A stretch of DNA of 12,142 nt from Clostridia bacterium (GTDB lineage: Bacteria > Bacillota > Clostridia > Oscillospirales > Acutalibacteraceae), in assembly GCA_900768035.1 (NCBI GenBank), contig CAAGBH010000047.1, positions 1 through 12,142 on the forward strand, given 5' to 3'. The notes under the pieces were generated by a model. The model was given only the letters and a program-made list of their open reading frames with translations, ran no database searches and had not been told where the DNA came from. Shown here one piece after another: positions 1 to 8,289 of the stretch; within the stretch, counting starts at the first letter, position 1; the number at the start of each line of letters is the position of its first letter. The position numbers were made by a program, and so were the translations under genes.

Positions 1-939
1 GCAATTTTACTGCTTAACCGCAGAGGGCATAATACATATATTTCGTGTTCGAGTTGTGGATATGTTGCAACTTGTCCTAATTGCAGTATTTCTATGACAT
101 ATCATTCTGCAAACAACAGGCTTATGTGTCATTATTGCGGATATTCCGAGCCTGTTACAAATAAATGCCCTGAATGTGAAAACGAACATATTAAATATAT
201 GGGAATCGGCACTCAAAAAGCGGTGGAGGAATTGCAGACTCTTTTCCCCGATGCGAGAATATTGCGCCTTGATGCCGACAGTACGGTTTCACGGGAATCA
301 TATTCCACATATTTAAGTGACTTTGCCAACGGAAAGTATGATATTCTTTTAGGCACGCAAATGGTTGCTAAAGGGCTTGATTTCCCCAATGTTACGTTGG
401 TTGGCGTTTTGGGAGCGGATAGCGCTATGTATAGCGAAGATTTCCGCAGTTTTGAGAGGTGCTTTTCACTTTTGACACAGGTTGTGGGTCGTGCGGGCAG
501 AGGTGATAATTCGGGCAAAGCGATTATACAGACTGTAAACCCCGAAAGTAATGTTATAAGCCTTGCAAATTCTCAGGATTACGATACTTTCTATGAACAG
601 GAAATTTTAACACGCAAACTTATGACATATCCGCCGTATTGCGATATATGTGTTGTCGTGGCTCAGTCTTGTTTCCGTGAAGAAGCCCAAAATGCAATAA
701 ATGGCATTTTTGACAATATTCGGGAAATGCTAAAAGATGAATACCAAGATGTTAAATTGGTGATTTTAGGGCCAGCACCGTCAGGGGTTGCAAAGGTGAA
801 TAACCGTTACCGCTACCGAATGATGATAAAATGCAGAAATAATAAAAAATTCAGGGAAATGCTTAAAAAAGCATTGGATATAAAATTAGTTAAAGATGTT
901 TCAGTTTCGGTTGATATTAATCCCGAAACGATAATTTAG
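1..939 (+). CDS. priA: Primosomal protein N' (replication restart helicase PriA), C-terminal part; 5' end outside window
   Basis: PriA is a 3'-5' superfamily 2 DNA helicase that recognises stalled or repaired forks and starts reloading of the replicative helicase. The frame is open from base 1, so the gene continues upstream; the in-frame ATG at 94 is internal. The visible 312 residues start in the zinc-binding insert: eight cysteines as four CxxC pairs at visible residues 16/19, 25/28, 43/46 and 56/59, the PriA arrangement that binds two zinc ions. Helicase lobe 2 follows, with motif V (GTQMVAKGLDFPNV, from residue 118) and motif VI (QVVGRAGRG, from residue 160), then the C-terminal domain. 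The helicase lobe 1 with the Walker motifs and the N-terminal DNA-binding domain are not in the window. The stop codon lies inside the def ribosome binding site, so the two genes are probably co-transcribed. The identification is firm. Confidence 0.97.
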   Translation, partial: AILLLNRRGHNTYISCSSCGYVATCPNCSISMTYHSANNRLMCHYCGYSEPVTNKCPECENEHIKYMGIGTQKAVEELQTLFPDARILRLDADSTVSRESYSTYLSDFANGKYDILLGTQMVAKGLDFPNVTLVGVLGADSAMYSEDFRSFERCFSLLTQVVGRAGRGDNSGKAIIQTVNPESNVISLANSQDYDTFYEQEILTRKLMTYPPYCDICVVVAQSCFREEAQNAINGIFDNIREMLKDEYQDVKLVILGPAPSGVAKVNNRYRYRMMIKCRNNKKFREMLKKALDIKLVKDVSVSVDINPETII

Positions 940-949
940 GAGGATATTA

Positions 950-1390
950 ATGGCTATAAGAAATATTGTTACATTGGGTGACGATGTTTTAAGAAAAGTT
1001 TGCCGAACACAACTTCAGTTTGACGAGCGTTTGGCAACTGTGCTTGATGATATGAAAGATACAATGTATAAAGCCGAGGGTGTGGGACTTGCTGCACCGC
1101 AGATTGGCATTTTAAGAAGATATTGCATTGTTGATGTTGGGGACGGACCAATCGAACTCATAAACCCTGTTATAACCGAAAAAAGCGGTACTCAGACCGG
1201 TAGTGAGGGTTGTTTGTCGTTGCCGGGTAAATTTGATGAAGTAACAAGACCTATGAAGGTGACTGTCCGTGCGCAAGACCGAAACGGTAATAATTTTACT
1301 GTTACGGGTGAAGGCTTGTTAGCAAGAGCGTTGTGCCACGAAATTGATCACCTCGATGGCGTTTTATATATTGACAGAGTAAAAAAGTAA
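950..1390 (+). CDS. def: Peptide deformylase
   Basis: Def removes the N-formyl group from the initiator methionine of nascent proteins at the ribosome exit. The 146-residue product has all three metal-site motifs of the family: motif 1 GVGLAAPQIG (Gln51), motif 2 EGCLSLPG (metal ligand Cys88) and motif 3 CHEIDHLDG (metal ligands His130 and His134, catalytic Glu131). The length is typical of a short bacterial deformylase. The ATG start is preceded by a strong AGGAGG at 939-944, which overlaps the priA stop. fmt begins 10 bases downstream, so the enzymes that add and remove the formyl group are made from the same operon, a very common arrangement. Nothing is missing or broken. Confidence 0.98.
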   Translation: MAIRNIVTLGDDVLRKVCRTQLQFDERLATVLDDMKDTMYKAEGVGLAAPQIGILRRYCIVDVGDGPIELINPVITEKSGTQTGSEGCLSLPGKFDEVTRPMKVTVRAQDRNGNNFTVTGEGLLARALCHEIDHLDGVLYIDRVKK

Positions 1391-1400
1391 CGGTGAATTT

Positions 1401-2327
1401 ATGAAGATAGTTTTTATGGGCACACCCGATTATGCGGTTAAAACCCTTGAAGCATTGCTAAAAACTGAACACGAAGTTGCGGCTGTTTTTGCTCAACCCG
1501 ATAAACCTGTCGGCAGAAAACAGGTTTTAACCCCGCCGCCTGTTAAGGTGTGTGCGTTGGATAATAACATCCCTGTTTATCAGCCAAATTCGGTTAAAGA
1601 CGGCAAGGCTTATGAGATTTTGAAAGAACTTAATCCCGATGTAATCGTGGTTGTGGCTTACGGTAAGATTTTGCCCAAAGAAATTCTTAATGTTGCAAAA
1701 TACGGTTGTGTGAACGGACACGCTTCACTCTTGCCGAAATACAGAGGTGCTTCACCTATACAGTGGTGCATTGTTCAAGGTGAAACCCAGACAGGCGTTA
1801 CAACAATGCTTATGGATGAGGGTATGGACACAGGCGATATTTTAGAATCGGTTAAAGTTGATATCGGCGAGCAAGAAACGGCAGAGGAACTTTTTGAGAG
1901 ACTGTCTCAAATCAGCGCCGAACTTATGGTTTCAACTATAGGTAAATTAGAAAAAGGTGAAATTACACCTCAAAAACAAACAGGTGAACCGAGTTATGCG
2001 CCGATAATCAAAAAAGATATGGCAAAACTCGATTTTAATAAAACCGCAACCGAAGTTCACAATGCGGTGCGTGGTTATTATTCCTGGCCTTGCGCTTACT
2101 TTATGTTAGGTGGCAAGAGGGTTAAGGTTATAAGTGCAAGAATAGGTGATAACACCGATAAACCTTGCGGTACTGTTATAGGAAATACGGACGAACTTGT
2201 GATTGCTTGCGGTAATGGTACATCTATAAGACTTTTAACAGCTCAGATGGAAGGCTCGAAGGCAATGAGTGCAAAACAGATGCTTTGCGGAAACCAAATA
2301 CCTCTTGGAACTGTTGTGGGTGAATAA
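1401..2327 (+). CDS. fmt: Methionyl-tRNA formyltransferase
   Basis: Fmt transfers a formyl group from 10-formyltetrahydrofolate to Met-tRNA(fMet), marking it for initiation. The 308-residue protein starts with the family signature MKIVFMGTPDYAV. The transformylase active-site block is at about 103-120 (Asn105, His107, then SLLPKYRGASPI), and the catalytic Asp143 lies in MDEGMDTGDIL. The C-terminal third (from about 205) is the tRNA-binding OB-type domain. The residue between the active-site Asn and His is Gly106, where I would more often expect Val or another aliphatic residue; this is a mild variation. The ribosome binding site is weak (ACGGTGA around 1390), which suggests coupling to def upstream. 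The TAA stop is one base away from the rsmB start codon. Confidence 0.97.
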   Translation: MKIVFMGTPDYAVKTLEALLKTEHEVAAVFAQPDKPVGRKQVLTPPPVKVCALDNNIPVYQPNSVKDGKAYEILKELNPDVIVVVAYGKILPKEILNVAKYGCVNGHASLLPKYRGASPIQWCIVQGETQTGVTTMLMDEGMDTGDILESVKVDIGEQETAEELFERLSQISAELMVSTIGKLEKGEITPQKQTGEPSYAPIIKKDMAKLDFNKTATEVHNAVRGYYSWPCAYFMLGGKRVKVISARIGDNTDKPCGTVIGNTDELVIACGNGTSIRLLTAQMEGSKAMSAKQMLCGNQIPLGTVVGE

Positions 2328-2328
2328 G

Positions 2329-3591
2329 ATGGCAAACCCAAGAAAATTAGCGGTAAAAGCGCTATTGAAAATTTTTGCTGATGGCTCTTATTCAAATATA
2401 ACATTAAATTCTGTGTTTGCGGATAGCGATGTTACCAATGCAGATAAAGCGTTGGCTACGGCATTGGTTTATGGAGTGCTTGACAGGAAAATCACACTCG
2501 ACTATGTTTTGCAAAAATTTATGAAAACACCTTTAAAAAAGGTGGCGCCGTTTAGTCTGCAAGTTTTACGTACAGCGCTTTATCAGATAATGTTTATGGA
2601 TAAAATTCCACAAAGTGCGGCAGTTAATGAGGCGGTTAAACTTATAAAACAGTCAAAAGAAAGCCGAAATTCAGGTTTTGTTAATGCGGTGCTTCGCAAT
2701 ATTTTAAGAGCGCAAAACCTTATGCCTTGCGGGAACACTGCCGAAGATTTAAGCGTTATTTATTCCTGTCCAAAAGAGATAATTGAGAGTTTTATTAAAG
2801 ATTACGGTTTTGATGATGCGGTTGAACTTTTAAAAGAAAGTTTAAAACCCGCACCTTTGACTATAAGAGTTAATACGCTTAAAACCGATATCGAAACTTT
2901 TAAAAACCAAATAGGCTTTCAATGTGAAGAAGAAAATATCAAGGGTGCGGTATCGCTAAAAAGCGGTATAGATATCGCTAATAACGAATTATATAAAAAA
3001 GGTTATTTTTTCGTTCAGGATACTGCTTCGCAAATGGCAGTTTCGGTATTAAGTCCGAAACCGAATGACCGTGTGCTTGATATGTGCGCCGCTCCCGGCG
3101 GCAAAAGTTTTTCAATGGCTTTGCTTATGGAAAACAAGGGTGAGATAGTTTCCTGTGATATATATGACCACAAGATAAAACTTATTGAAAAATCTGCAAA
3201 AACTTTAGGTATTGATATAATAAAAACTAAGGTTTGCGATGCTACTGTTTATGATAACACTTTAGGCGAGTTTGATTGCATTTTATGTGATGTTCTCTGT
3301 TCGGGGCTTGGTATTATAAGACGAAAACCTGAAATTAAATATAAACCATTTTATGAATTTGATAATTTATGTGAGACACAGTTAAAGATACTCGAAAATG
3401 CTAAAAGATATCTTAAAAAAGGCGGTAAGATTTTATATTCAACCTGTACTTTAAGAAGAAAAGAAAACGAAGATATTGTTGAAAGTTTTCTTGAAGATAA
3501 CAGTGACTTTTCGCTTGAGTATAGTCATTCATTTATGCCGCATAAAGATAATACAGACGGTTTCTTCTGTGCTTTGTTGATTAAGAATTAA
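2329..3591 (+). CDS. rsmB: 16S rRNA (cytosine-5) methyltransferase RsmB
   Basis: RsmB methylates a cytosine of 16S rRNA (C967 in E. coli) using S-adenosylmethionine. The N-terminal NusB-like RNA-binding domain covers about residues 1-140, followed by the Rossmann methyltransferase domain. SAM-binding motif I is DMCAAPGGK (Cys253 to Lys259). The motif VI nucleophile is Cys373 in YSTCTL. Motif IV reads CDVLCSGLGIIRRKPEIKY with Cys324; the residue before this Cys is Leu323, where this family almost always has Pro (see findings). I chose ATG 2329 (MANPRKLAVKALLKIF) because GGGTGA at 2318-2323 sits 5 bases upstream and the protein then begins at the usual place; the longer frame from 2269 would run inside fmt. 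Length is 420 residues, normal for the family. The gene order fmt-rsmB-rlmN is common in Firmicutes. Confidence 0.96.
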   Translation: MANPRKLAVKALLKIFADGSYSNITLNSVFADSDVTNADKALATALVYGVLDRKITLDYVLQKFMKTPLKKVAPFSLQVLRTALYQIMFMDKIPQSAAVNEAVKLIKQSKESRNSGFVNAVLRNILRAQNLMPCGNTAEDLSVIYSCPKEIIESFIKDYGFDDAVELLKESLKPAPLTIRVNTLKTDIETFKNQIGFQCEEENIKGAVSLKSGIDIANNELYKKGYFFVQDTASQMAVSVLSPKPNDRVLDMCAAPGGKSFSMALLMENKGEIVSCDIYDHKIKLIEKSAKTLGIDIIKTKVCDATVYDNTLGEFDCILCDVLCSGLGIIRRKPEIKYKPFYEFDNLCETQLKILENAKRYLKKGGKILYSTCTLRRKENEDIVESFLEDNSDFSLEYSHSFMPHKDNTDGFFCALLIKN

Positions 3592-3607
3592 AAAAAGGGG
3601 GGCTACT

Positions 3608-4657
3608 TTGGAAAAAATTGATATCCGTTCACTCGAAATAGAAGAACTGAAAGATTTTATGGAAAAATTAGGGCAACCTAAATTCAGAGCGCCCCAACTT
3701 TTCAAATGGCTTCAGTCGGGTGTGGAAGATTTTGACCAAATGACCAATATACCGATTAGTTTGCGTGAAGTTCTAAAAGAAAAATGCTATATCGCAAATG
3801 TTGAGATAGTAAAGCGGTTTGAGTCTCGAATTGACGGTACTGTAAAATATGTTTACAAACTTTTCGACGGCGAATATATAGAATCGGTGCTAATGAAGTA
3901 TGAACACGGCTATACGGTTTGTATTTCAACACAGGTTGGATGCCGTATGGGGTGCAGTTTCTGTGCTTCGGGCATTGAGGGACTATCAAGAAACTTAACT
4001 GCATCCGAAATGTTAGCGCAGGTTATGAAAGCCGCAAAAGATAATAACATAAGAGTTTCTAATGTTGTTATGATGGGAATGGGTGAACCGCTTGATAATT
4101 TTGAAAACTCGGTTAAGTTTTTAAAATTAGTATCCTGTGAGGACGGTCTTAATATAGGTTTAAGGCATATTTCACTTTCGACATCGGGCGTTGTGAGCGG
4201 TATTGAAAAATTGGCGGAATATAATTTCCCGATAACCCTTTCAATATCCCTTCACGCACCAAACGATAAAATAAGAGATTCTATAATGAAAGTAAACCGC
4301 AAGTGGAATATAGAAAGTCTATTAACCGCTTGTAAGCAATATCAAAAGGTAACAACAAGGCGTATTTCTTTTGAATATGCTTTGATAGAGGGTGTTAATG
4401 ATACTGATGCTTGTGCTGATGAGTTGGCAAAAAGGCTTAAAGGCATAATGTGTCATGTGAATTTGATACCTGCAAATCCTGTAAAGGAAAATACATTTAA
4501 AAAACCAAACCAAAACAAAATTCTGCATTTTAAAGACCGTCTTATTAAAAACGGTGTTAATGCAACTGTTCGCAGAACTCTGGGAGCGGATATTGACGCT
4601 TCCTGCGGTCAGTTAAGACGAAAAGCAAAGGAGGGAAAACTTCTTGAAAATTTATAG
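3608..4657 (+). CDS. rlmN: Dual-specificity 23S rRNA (adenine-2)/tRNA methyltransferase RlmN (radical SAM)
   Basis: RlmN is a radical SAM enzyme that methylates C2 of an adenosine in the peptidyl transferase centre of 23S rRNA (A2503 in E. coli) and of position 37 in some tRNAs. The 349-residue product has the iron-sulfur cluster motif CxxxCxxC (Cys112, Cys116, Cys119). It also has both mechanistic cysteines: Cys105 in VCISTQVGC (equivalent of E. coli Cys118) and Cys333 in GADIDASCGQL (the methylated Cys, E. coli Cys355). The SAM-contact motif GMGEPLDNF is present. The start is TTG, supported by a G6 run at 3597-3602 five bases upstream and by the family-typical N-terminus MEKIDIRSLEIEELK. 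The 3' end overlaps prpC by 14 bases. The presence of the C-terminal Cys and the order in the operon argue for RlmN rather than a Cfr resistance enzyme. Confidence 0.97.
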   Translation: MEKIDIRSLEIEELKDFMEKLGQPKFRAPQLFKWLQSGVEDFDQMTNIPISLREVLKEKCYIANVEIVKRFESRIDGTVKYVYKLFDGEYIESVLMKYEHGYTVCISTQVGCRMGCSFCASGIEGLSRNLTASEMLAQVMKAAKDNNIRVSNVVMMGMGEPLDNFENSVKFLKLVSCEDGLNIGLRHISLSTSGVVSGIEKLAEYNFPITLSISLHAPNDKIRDSIMKVNRKWNIESLLTACKQYQKVTTRRISFEYALIEGVNDTDACADELAKRLKGIMCHVNLIPANPVKENTFKKPNQNKILHFKDRLIKNGVNATVRRTLGADIDASCGQLRRKAKEGKLLENL

Positions 4658-5369
4658 TAAAATTGATAAAGGTGTTGTTAGAAACAGCAATCAGGACGCA
4701 TTTTTAGCGGGCGAGATTTCACCTAACATTGGTTTTGCGGTGGTGTGTGACGGTATGGGCGGTGCAAATGCCGGTAATGTTGCAAGTGAGACTGCCGTAA
4801 AATGTATAAGTGAATATATTTTAAAATCTTTCCGTGAAAATATGTCCAACGATGATATTGAAAAACTTATTAAAAATGCTGTTATAAGCGCCAATATAGA
4901 AGTTTTCGAAAAGGCTTCAAAAAATGAAGATTTAAAAGGAATGGGAACAACGGTAGTTGTTGCGGTTATAAATAACTCGGTTGCAATAATTGCAAATGTG
5001 GGGGATAGCCGTATCTATCTTGTTAACGACAGTTTGACACAACTGACGACCGACCATTCTGTTGTGCAATCCCTTTTGGAATCGGGTAAGATTTCTTTGC
5101 AGGATGCAAAAAGCCATCCCGAAAAGAATGTGATAACAAGGGCGTTGGGCGCTGAAAGTGATGTTGCGGTTGATACCTCTCAGGTGAATTTAAACCAAGA
5201 TGACACTTTGTTGCTTTGCACCGACGGTTTAACAAACTTTGTTAATGAAGCGGATATACTTAATACGTTTAAAGAACAAGATGCTTCGCTTGTGCCTGAA
5301 AGTTTGGTTGATTTAGCAAACAAAGGCGGCGGCGGAGACAACATAACAGTTGTAACACTTGCTATGTAG
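4644..5369 (+). CDS. prpC: PP2C-type serine/threonine protein phosphatase (PrpC/Stp)
   Basis: This is a metal-dependent PP2C phosphatase, expected to dephosphorylate PrkC and its substrates in the cytoplasm. The 241 residues are the family's usual length. Visible motifs in order: RNSNQDAF (Asp18), VCDGMGG (metal-binding Asp36 and Gly37), GMGTTVV, NVGDSRIY, TDHSVV, ITRALGA, CTDGLTNFV (Asp194) and GGGGDNITVV (Asp232), a complete PP2C metal centre. The start is TTG, inside the end of rlmN; GGAGGG at 4630-4635 lies 8 bases upstream, and the N-terminus MKIYSKIDKG matches the family. The kinase gene follows directly, the standard phosphatase-kinase pair of Firmicutes, so the two opposing activities are made together. 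Confidence 0.96.
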   Translation: MKIYSKIDKGVVRNSNQDAFLAGEISPNIGFAVVCDGMGGANAGNVASETAVKCISEYILKSFRENMSNDDIEKLIKNAVISANIEVFEKASKNEDLKGMGTTVVVAVINNSVAIIANVGDSRIYLVNDSLTQLTTDHSVVQSLLESGKISLQDAKSHPEKNVITRALGAESDVAVDTSQVNLNQDDTLLLCTDGLTNFVNEADILNTFKEQDASLVPESLVDLANKGGGGDNITVVTLAM

Positions 5370-5387
5370 TAGAAAGGAATGTGTTTT

Positions 5388-7352
5388 ATGGATAAGTATT
5401 TAGGAAAACGTCTTGACGGCAGATATGAAATCAGAGAGATTATCGGCGTTGGCGGAATGTCTGTAGTATATAAGGCTTTCGATAATCAGGAAAACAGAAT
5501 GGTTGCAATTAAGATTTTAAAGGAAGAATTTCTTTCAAATGAGGAGTTTTTGCGCCGTTTTAAAAATGAATCTAAAGCAATCGCAATGCTTTCACATCCG
5601 AATATAGTTAATGTTTATGATGTTAGTTTTGGTGACCTTATTCAGTATATTGTTATGGAATATATTGAGGGTATAACTTTAAAAGAATTTATTGAACGTG
5701 AGGGAAGTCTTCGTTGGAAAGATGCTGTTCACTTTGCAATTCAGATTTTAAAGGGACTGCAGCACGCTCACGATAAGGGAATAGTTCATCGTGATGTTAA
5801 ACCGCAGAATATTATGGTTTTAAGCGACGGCACTATCAAGGTTACCGACTTCGGTATAGCACGTTTTGCCCGCAGTGACCAGCGCACTATAACTGATAAA
5901 GCGATTGGCTCGGTTCATTATATCAGTCCCGAACAGGCAAGAGGCGAGAAGACCGACGAAAAGACAGATATTTATTCTGTTGGCGTTATGCTTTATGAAA
6001 TGCTTACAGGAAAACTTCCTTTCCAGGCAGAAAGCGCAGTTTCGGTTGCTATTATGCAGTTGCAGCGTGAACCCCAGTTGCCAACCGAAATTAACGGTTC
6101 AATCCCGCAAGGCCTTGAACAGATTACAATGCACGCTATGCAGAAAAGTCAGGAAAGAAGATATCAGTCGGCTTCTGAGATGCTTTGTGATTTAACCGCT
6201 TTCAGAAAAGACCCTACTTCGACTTTTGCTTATACTTATTTTGTTGACGATTCGCCCACGAAGTTTGTTGGCGGAGTAGAGCCCGAAATAGAAGAAACAG
6301 AGGAAGTTAAGGAAAAGAATAATATTATACCGATTTTAACAGGTATTGCGGTTACACTTATTCTTGCAATTATAATTCTTGCTGTGATTTTCATTCCAAA
6401 ACTTTTTGCATCGACGGGTGCAGAACTTGAATGTCCCAAATTTGTTGGAATGAAACTTGAAGAAGTTTATAACAATACTGAATACAAAGAAAACTTCAAG
6501 TTTAAAGAAAGTTGGGGACATAATAAAGATTTTGCTTATGGCTATGTTTACGAACAGTCTATTGCCGAAGGTCAAAAACTCAAAAAAGATGCAGAAATCA
6601 CTCTATTTGTAAGTATGGGTGAATCCACCAAAAAAGTTCCTGATGTTACAGGAAAGACAGAGTCTTACGCTGTTTCAGAACTTAAGTCTTACGGTTTTGA
6701 AACAATCATAACTGAAATGGCAAGCGAAGATTACGAAGAAGGTTTAGTTATAAGAACGGAACCGCTTGCAACAACTGTTGTTGCAGAGGGCGAAACTATA
6801 ACAATTTTCGTATCGACAGGAAAAGCAAACAAGAATGTTGATGTGCCGAATGTTGTGGGTGAGCCTAAAGAACAGGCAAAAGAAAAACTTGAAGAACTCG
6901 GTCTTACTGTTATCGAACAGGAAGTTCATTTAAGTGCTACTGATAAATATCAGCCGAAGGGTTATGTTTTAAAGCAAGACCCACAGGGCGGTTCTAAAAA
7001 GGTGCCTGAGGGCAGTACGGTTACAATTTATGTAAGCAGCGGTTTATATGAATCTGATGTTACCATTGATTTGCCTGCAAGTTTTTCTGAAACCGTTTGT
7101 TCTGTTTCGCTTTGGTTGAACGGTAAAGCAATTAAGACAAGCGAAAACATTGATTTAACAATGGTTAACAGTTATACATTTAAAGATATAACTTCTGAAA
7201 ATAGAACTGAGAATTATAAGGTTATGATCAAAGGCGAAAACAGTGCGTCTCAGGATTATTTAGATATTAACGTTGATTTCACAAAGCAAAACGGCGGTGT
7301 AACAGTGACCTATGAACACACATTGGAATCAGAGGAAGCGCCGATAGAATGA
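5388..7352 (+). CDS. prkC: PASTA-domain serine/threonine protein kinase PrkC
   Basis: This is a membrane receptor kinase sensing muropeptides or lipid II outside and phosphorylating division, cell wall and germination proteins inside. The 654-residue product has a Hanks-type kinase domain at about 13-275: glycine loop GVGGMSVVYKA, Lys42 in VAIKIL, HRDVKPQN (Asp136), DFG 154-156, Thr-containing activation loop and GSVHYISPEQARG. A cytoplasmic linker, one membrane helix (about 313-336) and three extracellular PASTA repeats follow (about 347-411, 416-478, 484-552). A C-terminal beta-rich tail of about 100 residues (553-654) is not PASTA by eye. I prefer ATG 5388 to ATG 5379: the AAAGGA at 5373-5378 abuts the first but lies 9 bases before the second, and MDKYLGKRLDGRYEI is the usual N-terminus. 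The 3' end overlaps rsgA in ATGA. Confidence 0.96.
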   Translation: MDKYLGKRLDGRYEIREIIGVGGMSVVYKAFDNQENRMVAIKILKEEFLSNEEFLRRFKNESKAIAMLSHPNIVNVYDVSFGDLIQYIVMEYIEGITLKEFIEREGSLRWKDAVHFAIQILKGLQHAHDKGIVHRDVKPQNIMVLSDGTIKVTDFGIARFARSDQRTITDKAIGSVHYISPEQARGEKTDEKTDIYSVGVMLYEMLTGKLPFQAESAVSVAIMQLQREPQLPTEINGSIPQGLEQITMHAMQKSQERRYQSASEMLCDLTAFRKDPTSTFAYTYFVDDSPTKFVGGVEPEIEETEEVKEKNNIIPILTGIAVTLILAIIILAVIFIPKLFASTGAELECPKFVGMKLEEVYNNTEYKENFKFKESWGHNKDFAYGYVYEQSIAEGQKLKKDAEITLFVSMGESTKKVPDVTGKTESYAVSELKSYGFETIITEMASEDYEEGLVIRTEPLATTVVAEGETITIFVSTGKANKNVDVPNVVGEPKEQAKEKLEELGLTVIEQEVHLSATDKYQPKGYVLKQDPQGGSKKVPEGSTVTIYVSSGLYESDVTIDLPASFSETVCSVSLWLNGKAIKTSENIDLTMVNSYTFKDITSENRTENYKVMIKGENSASQDYLDINVDFTKQNGGVTVTYEHTLESEEAPIE

Positions 7353-8242
7353 TAGGTGTAATCATAAAAGCGCTTTCGGGATTTTACTATGTAGAATCTG
7401 ACGGCAAAGTTTTTGAATGTAAAGCAAGGGGAAATTTCCGCAAAAGCGGAGTTTCTCCCTTGGTGGGCGATAGGGTGGAAATCGAGATTACCGATGATGC
7501 TCACGGAATTGTTAATGCAATCTGTGAGCGTAAAAACACCCTTATAAGACCTAATATTGCTAATATCGATAAACTGTTTATTGTGTCTTCTTATTCTACA
7601 CCCTCGCCAAATGCGTTTATCATTGATAAAATCACTGCTATTGCCGAATATAATAATATAGAGCCTATTATTGTGTTTAATAAATGTGATATGGGTGATT
7701 TCAGCGATTGGCAGAAGATATATACTAATGCCGGTTTTAAGACTTATACTGTTTCTGCTTCGAGCGGAGAGGGTATGTCTGATTTAAAGGAAGAACTTAA
7801 AGATTGTATAAGCGCTTTCACAGGAAATTCCGGTGTTGGCAAATCAAGTATTCTTAATTTTCTCTTGGGTGAAGATATAATCGCTACGGGTAATGTCAGC
7901 GAAAAGTTAGGCAGAGGCAGACACACCACAAGACATAACGAGGCGTATAAACTGTCATTCGGTGGTTTTGTTGTGGATACCCCCGGTTTTTCCGCTTTGG
8001 ATTATAACAATGACGATTATGAGTTTAAAGAGAATTTGCCGTCGTTTTTCAGAGATTTCGGTGACAGGGTTTATGATTGTAAATTCTCATCTTGCACTCA
8101 CACAAAGGAAAACGGTTGCGCTGTGTTGCAGGCAGTAAAAAACGGCGAGATTGAAGAATCGAGACATAATTCATATATTCAATTATTTGAAGAAATGAAA
8201 GATTTAAAGCCTTGGGAAGCGGTCAATCGAAGAAAAAAGTAA
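7349..8242 (+). CDS. rsgA: Ribosome small subunit-dependent GTPase RsgA
   Basis: RsgA is a circularly permuted GTPase that checks late maturation of the 30S decoding centre. The 297-residue product has an N-terminal OB fold (about 1-65). The GTPase motifs come in the permuted order: G4 NKCD (111-114), then G1 GNSGVGKSS (159-167), the GRGRHTTRH switch I segment (188-196) and G3 DTPGF (210-214). The C-terminal zinc site is Cys244, Cys249, His251, Cys257. All key residues are present. It is translationally coupled to prkC through a 4-base overlap. In Bacillus subtilis, rpe and thiN follow here; in this window the next genes are a small membrane ORF and spoVM. A possible promoter overlaps the stop codon. 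Confidence 0.97.
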   Translation: MIGVIIKALSGFYYVESDGKVFECKARGNFRKSGVSPLVGDRVEIEITDDAHGIVNAICERKNTLIRPNIANIDKLFIVSSYSTPSPNAFIIDKITAIAEYNNIEPIIVFNKCDMGDFSDWQKIYTNAGFKTYTVSASSGEGMSDLKEELKDCISAFTGNSGVGKSSILNFLLGEDIIATGNVSEKLGRGRHTTRHNEAYKLSFGGFVVDTPGFSALDYNNDDYEFKENLPSFFRDFGDRVYDCKFSSCTHTKENGCAVLQAVKNGEIEESRHNSYIQLFEEMKDLKPWEAVNRRKK

Positions 8243-8267
8243 CATTTTTGTTTATCCCTTATATAAT
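8239..8267 (+). promoter_or_regulatory. Candidate promoter for the small-ORF/spoVM pair
   Basis: A perfect TATAAT lies at 8262-8267. Read as sigma-A, the -35 would be GTAACA at 8239-8244 (4 of 6 matches) with a 17-base spacer. Read as sporulation sigma-E, GTAACATT (8239-8246) and TATATAAT (8260-8267), 13 bases apart, each match 6 of 8 positions of my recalled GTCATATT/CATACAAT consensus. It overlaps the rsgA stop and would give a very short leader ahead of the ribosome binding site at 8278. In B. subtilis spoVM is sigma-E controlled, which makes the second reading attractive, but the sequence alone cannot decide. Confidence 0.35.
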
Positions 8268-8289
8268 GGTACTGTAAGGGGGAAACAAA

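Noticed and set aside
213..518. 101-codon reverse-strand frame inside priA
   Set aside because: It lies wholly opposite a conserved helicase domain, has no recognisable motifs and no ribosome binding site that I can see.
2269..2328. Longer rsmB start inside fmt
   Set aside because: The added 20 residues overlap fmt coding sequence, have no good ribosome binding site and do not resemble RsmB N-termini; ATG 2329 has GGGTGA in the right place.
5379..5387. ATG 5379 as prkC start
   Set aside because: The AAAGGA site directly touches this ATG, leaving no spacer; ATG 5388 has a 9-base spacer and the expected N-terminus.
5905..6195. 96-codon + strand frame inside the prkC kinase domain
   Set aside because: It is an out-of-frame shadow of conserved kinase motifs with no support of its own.
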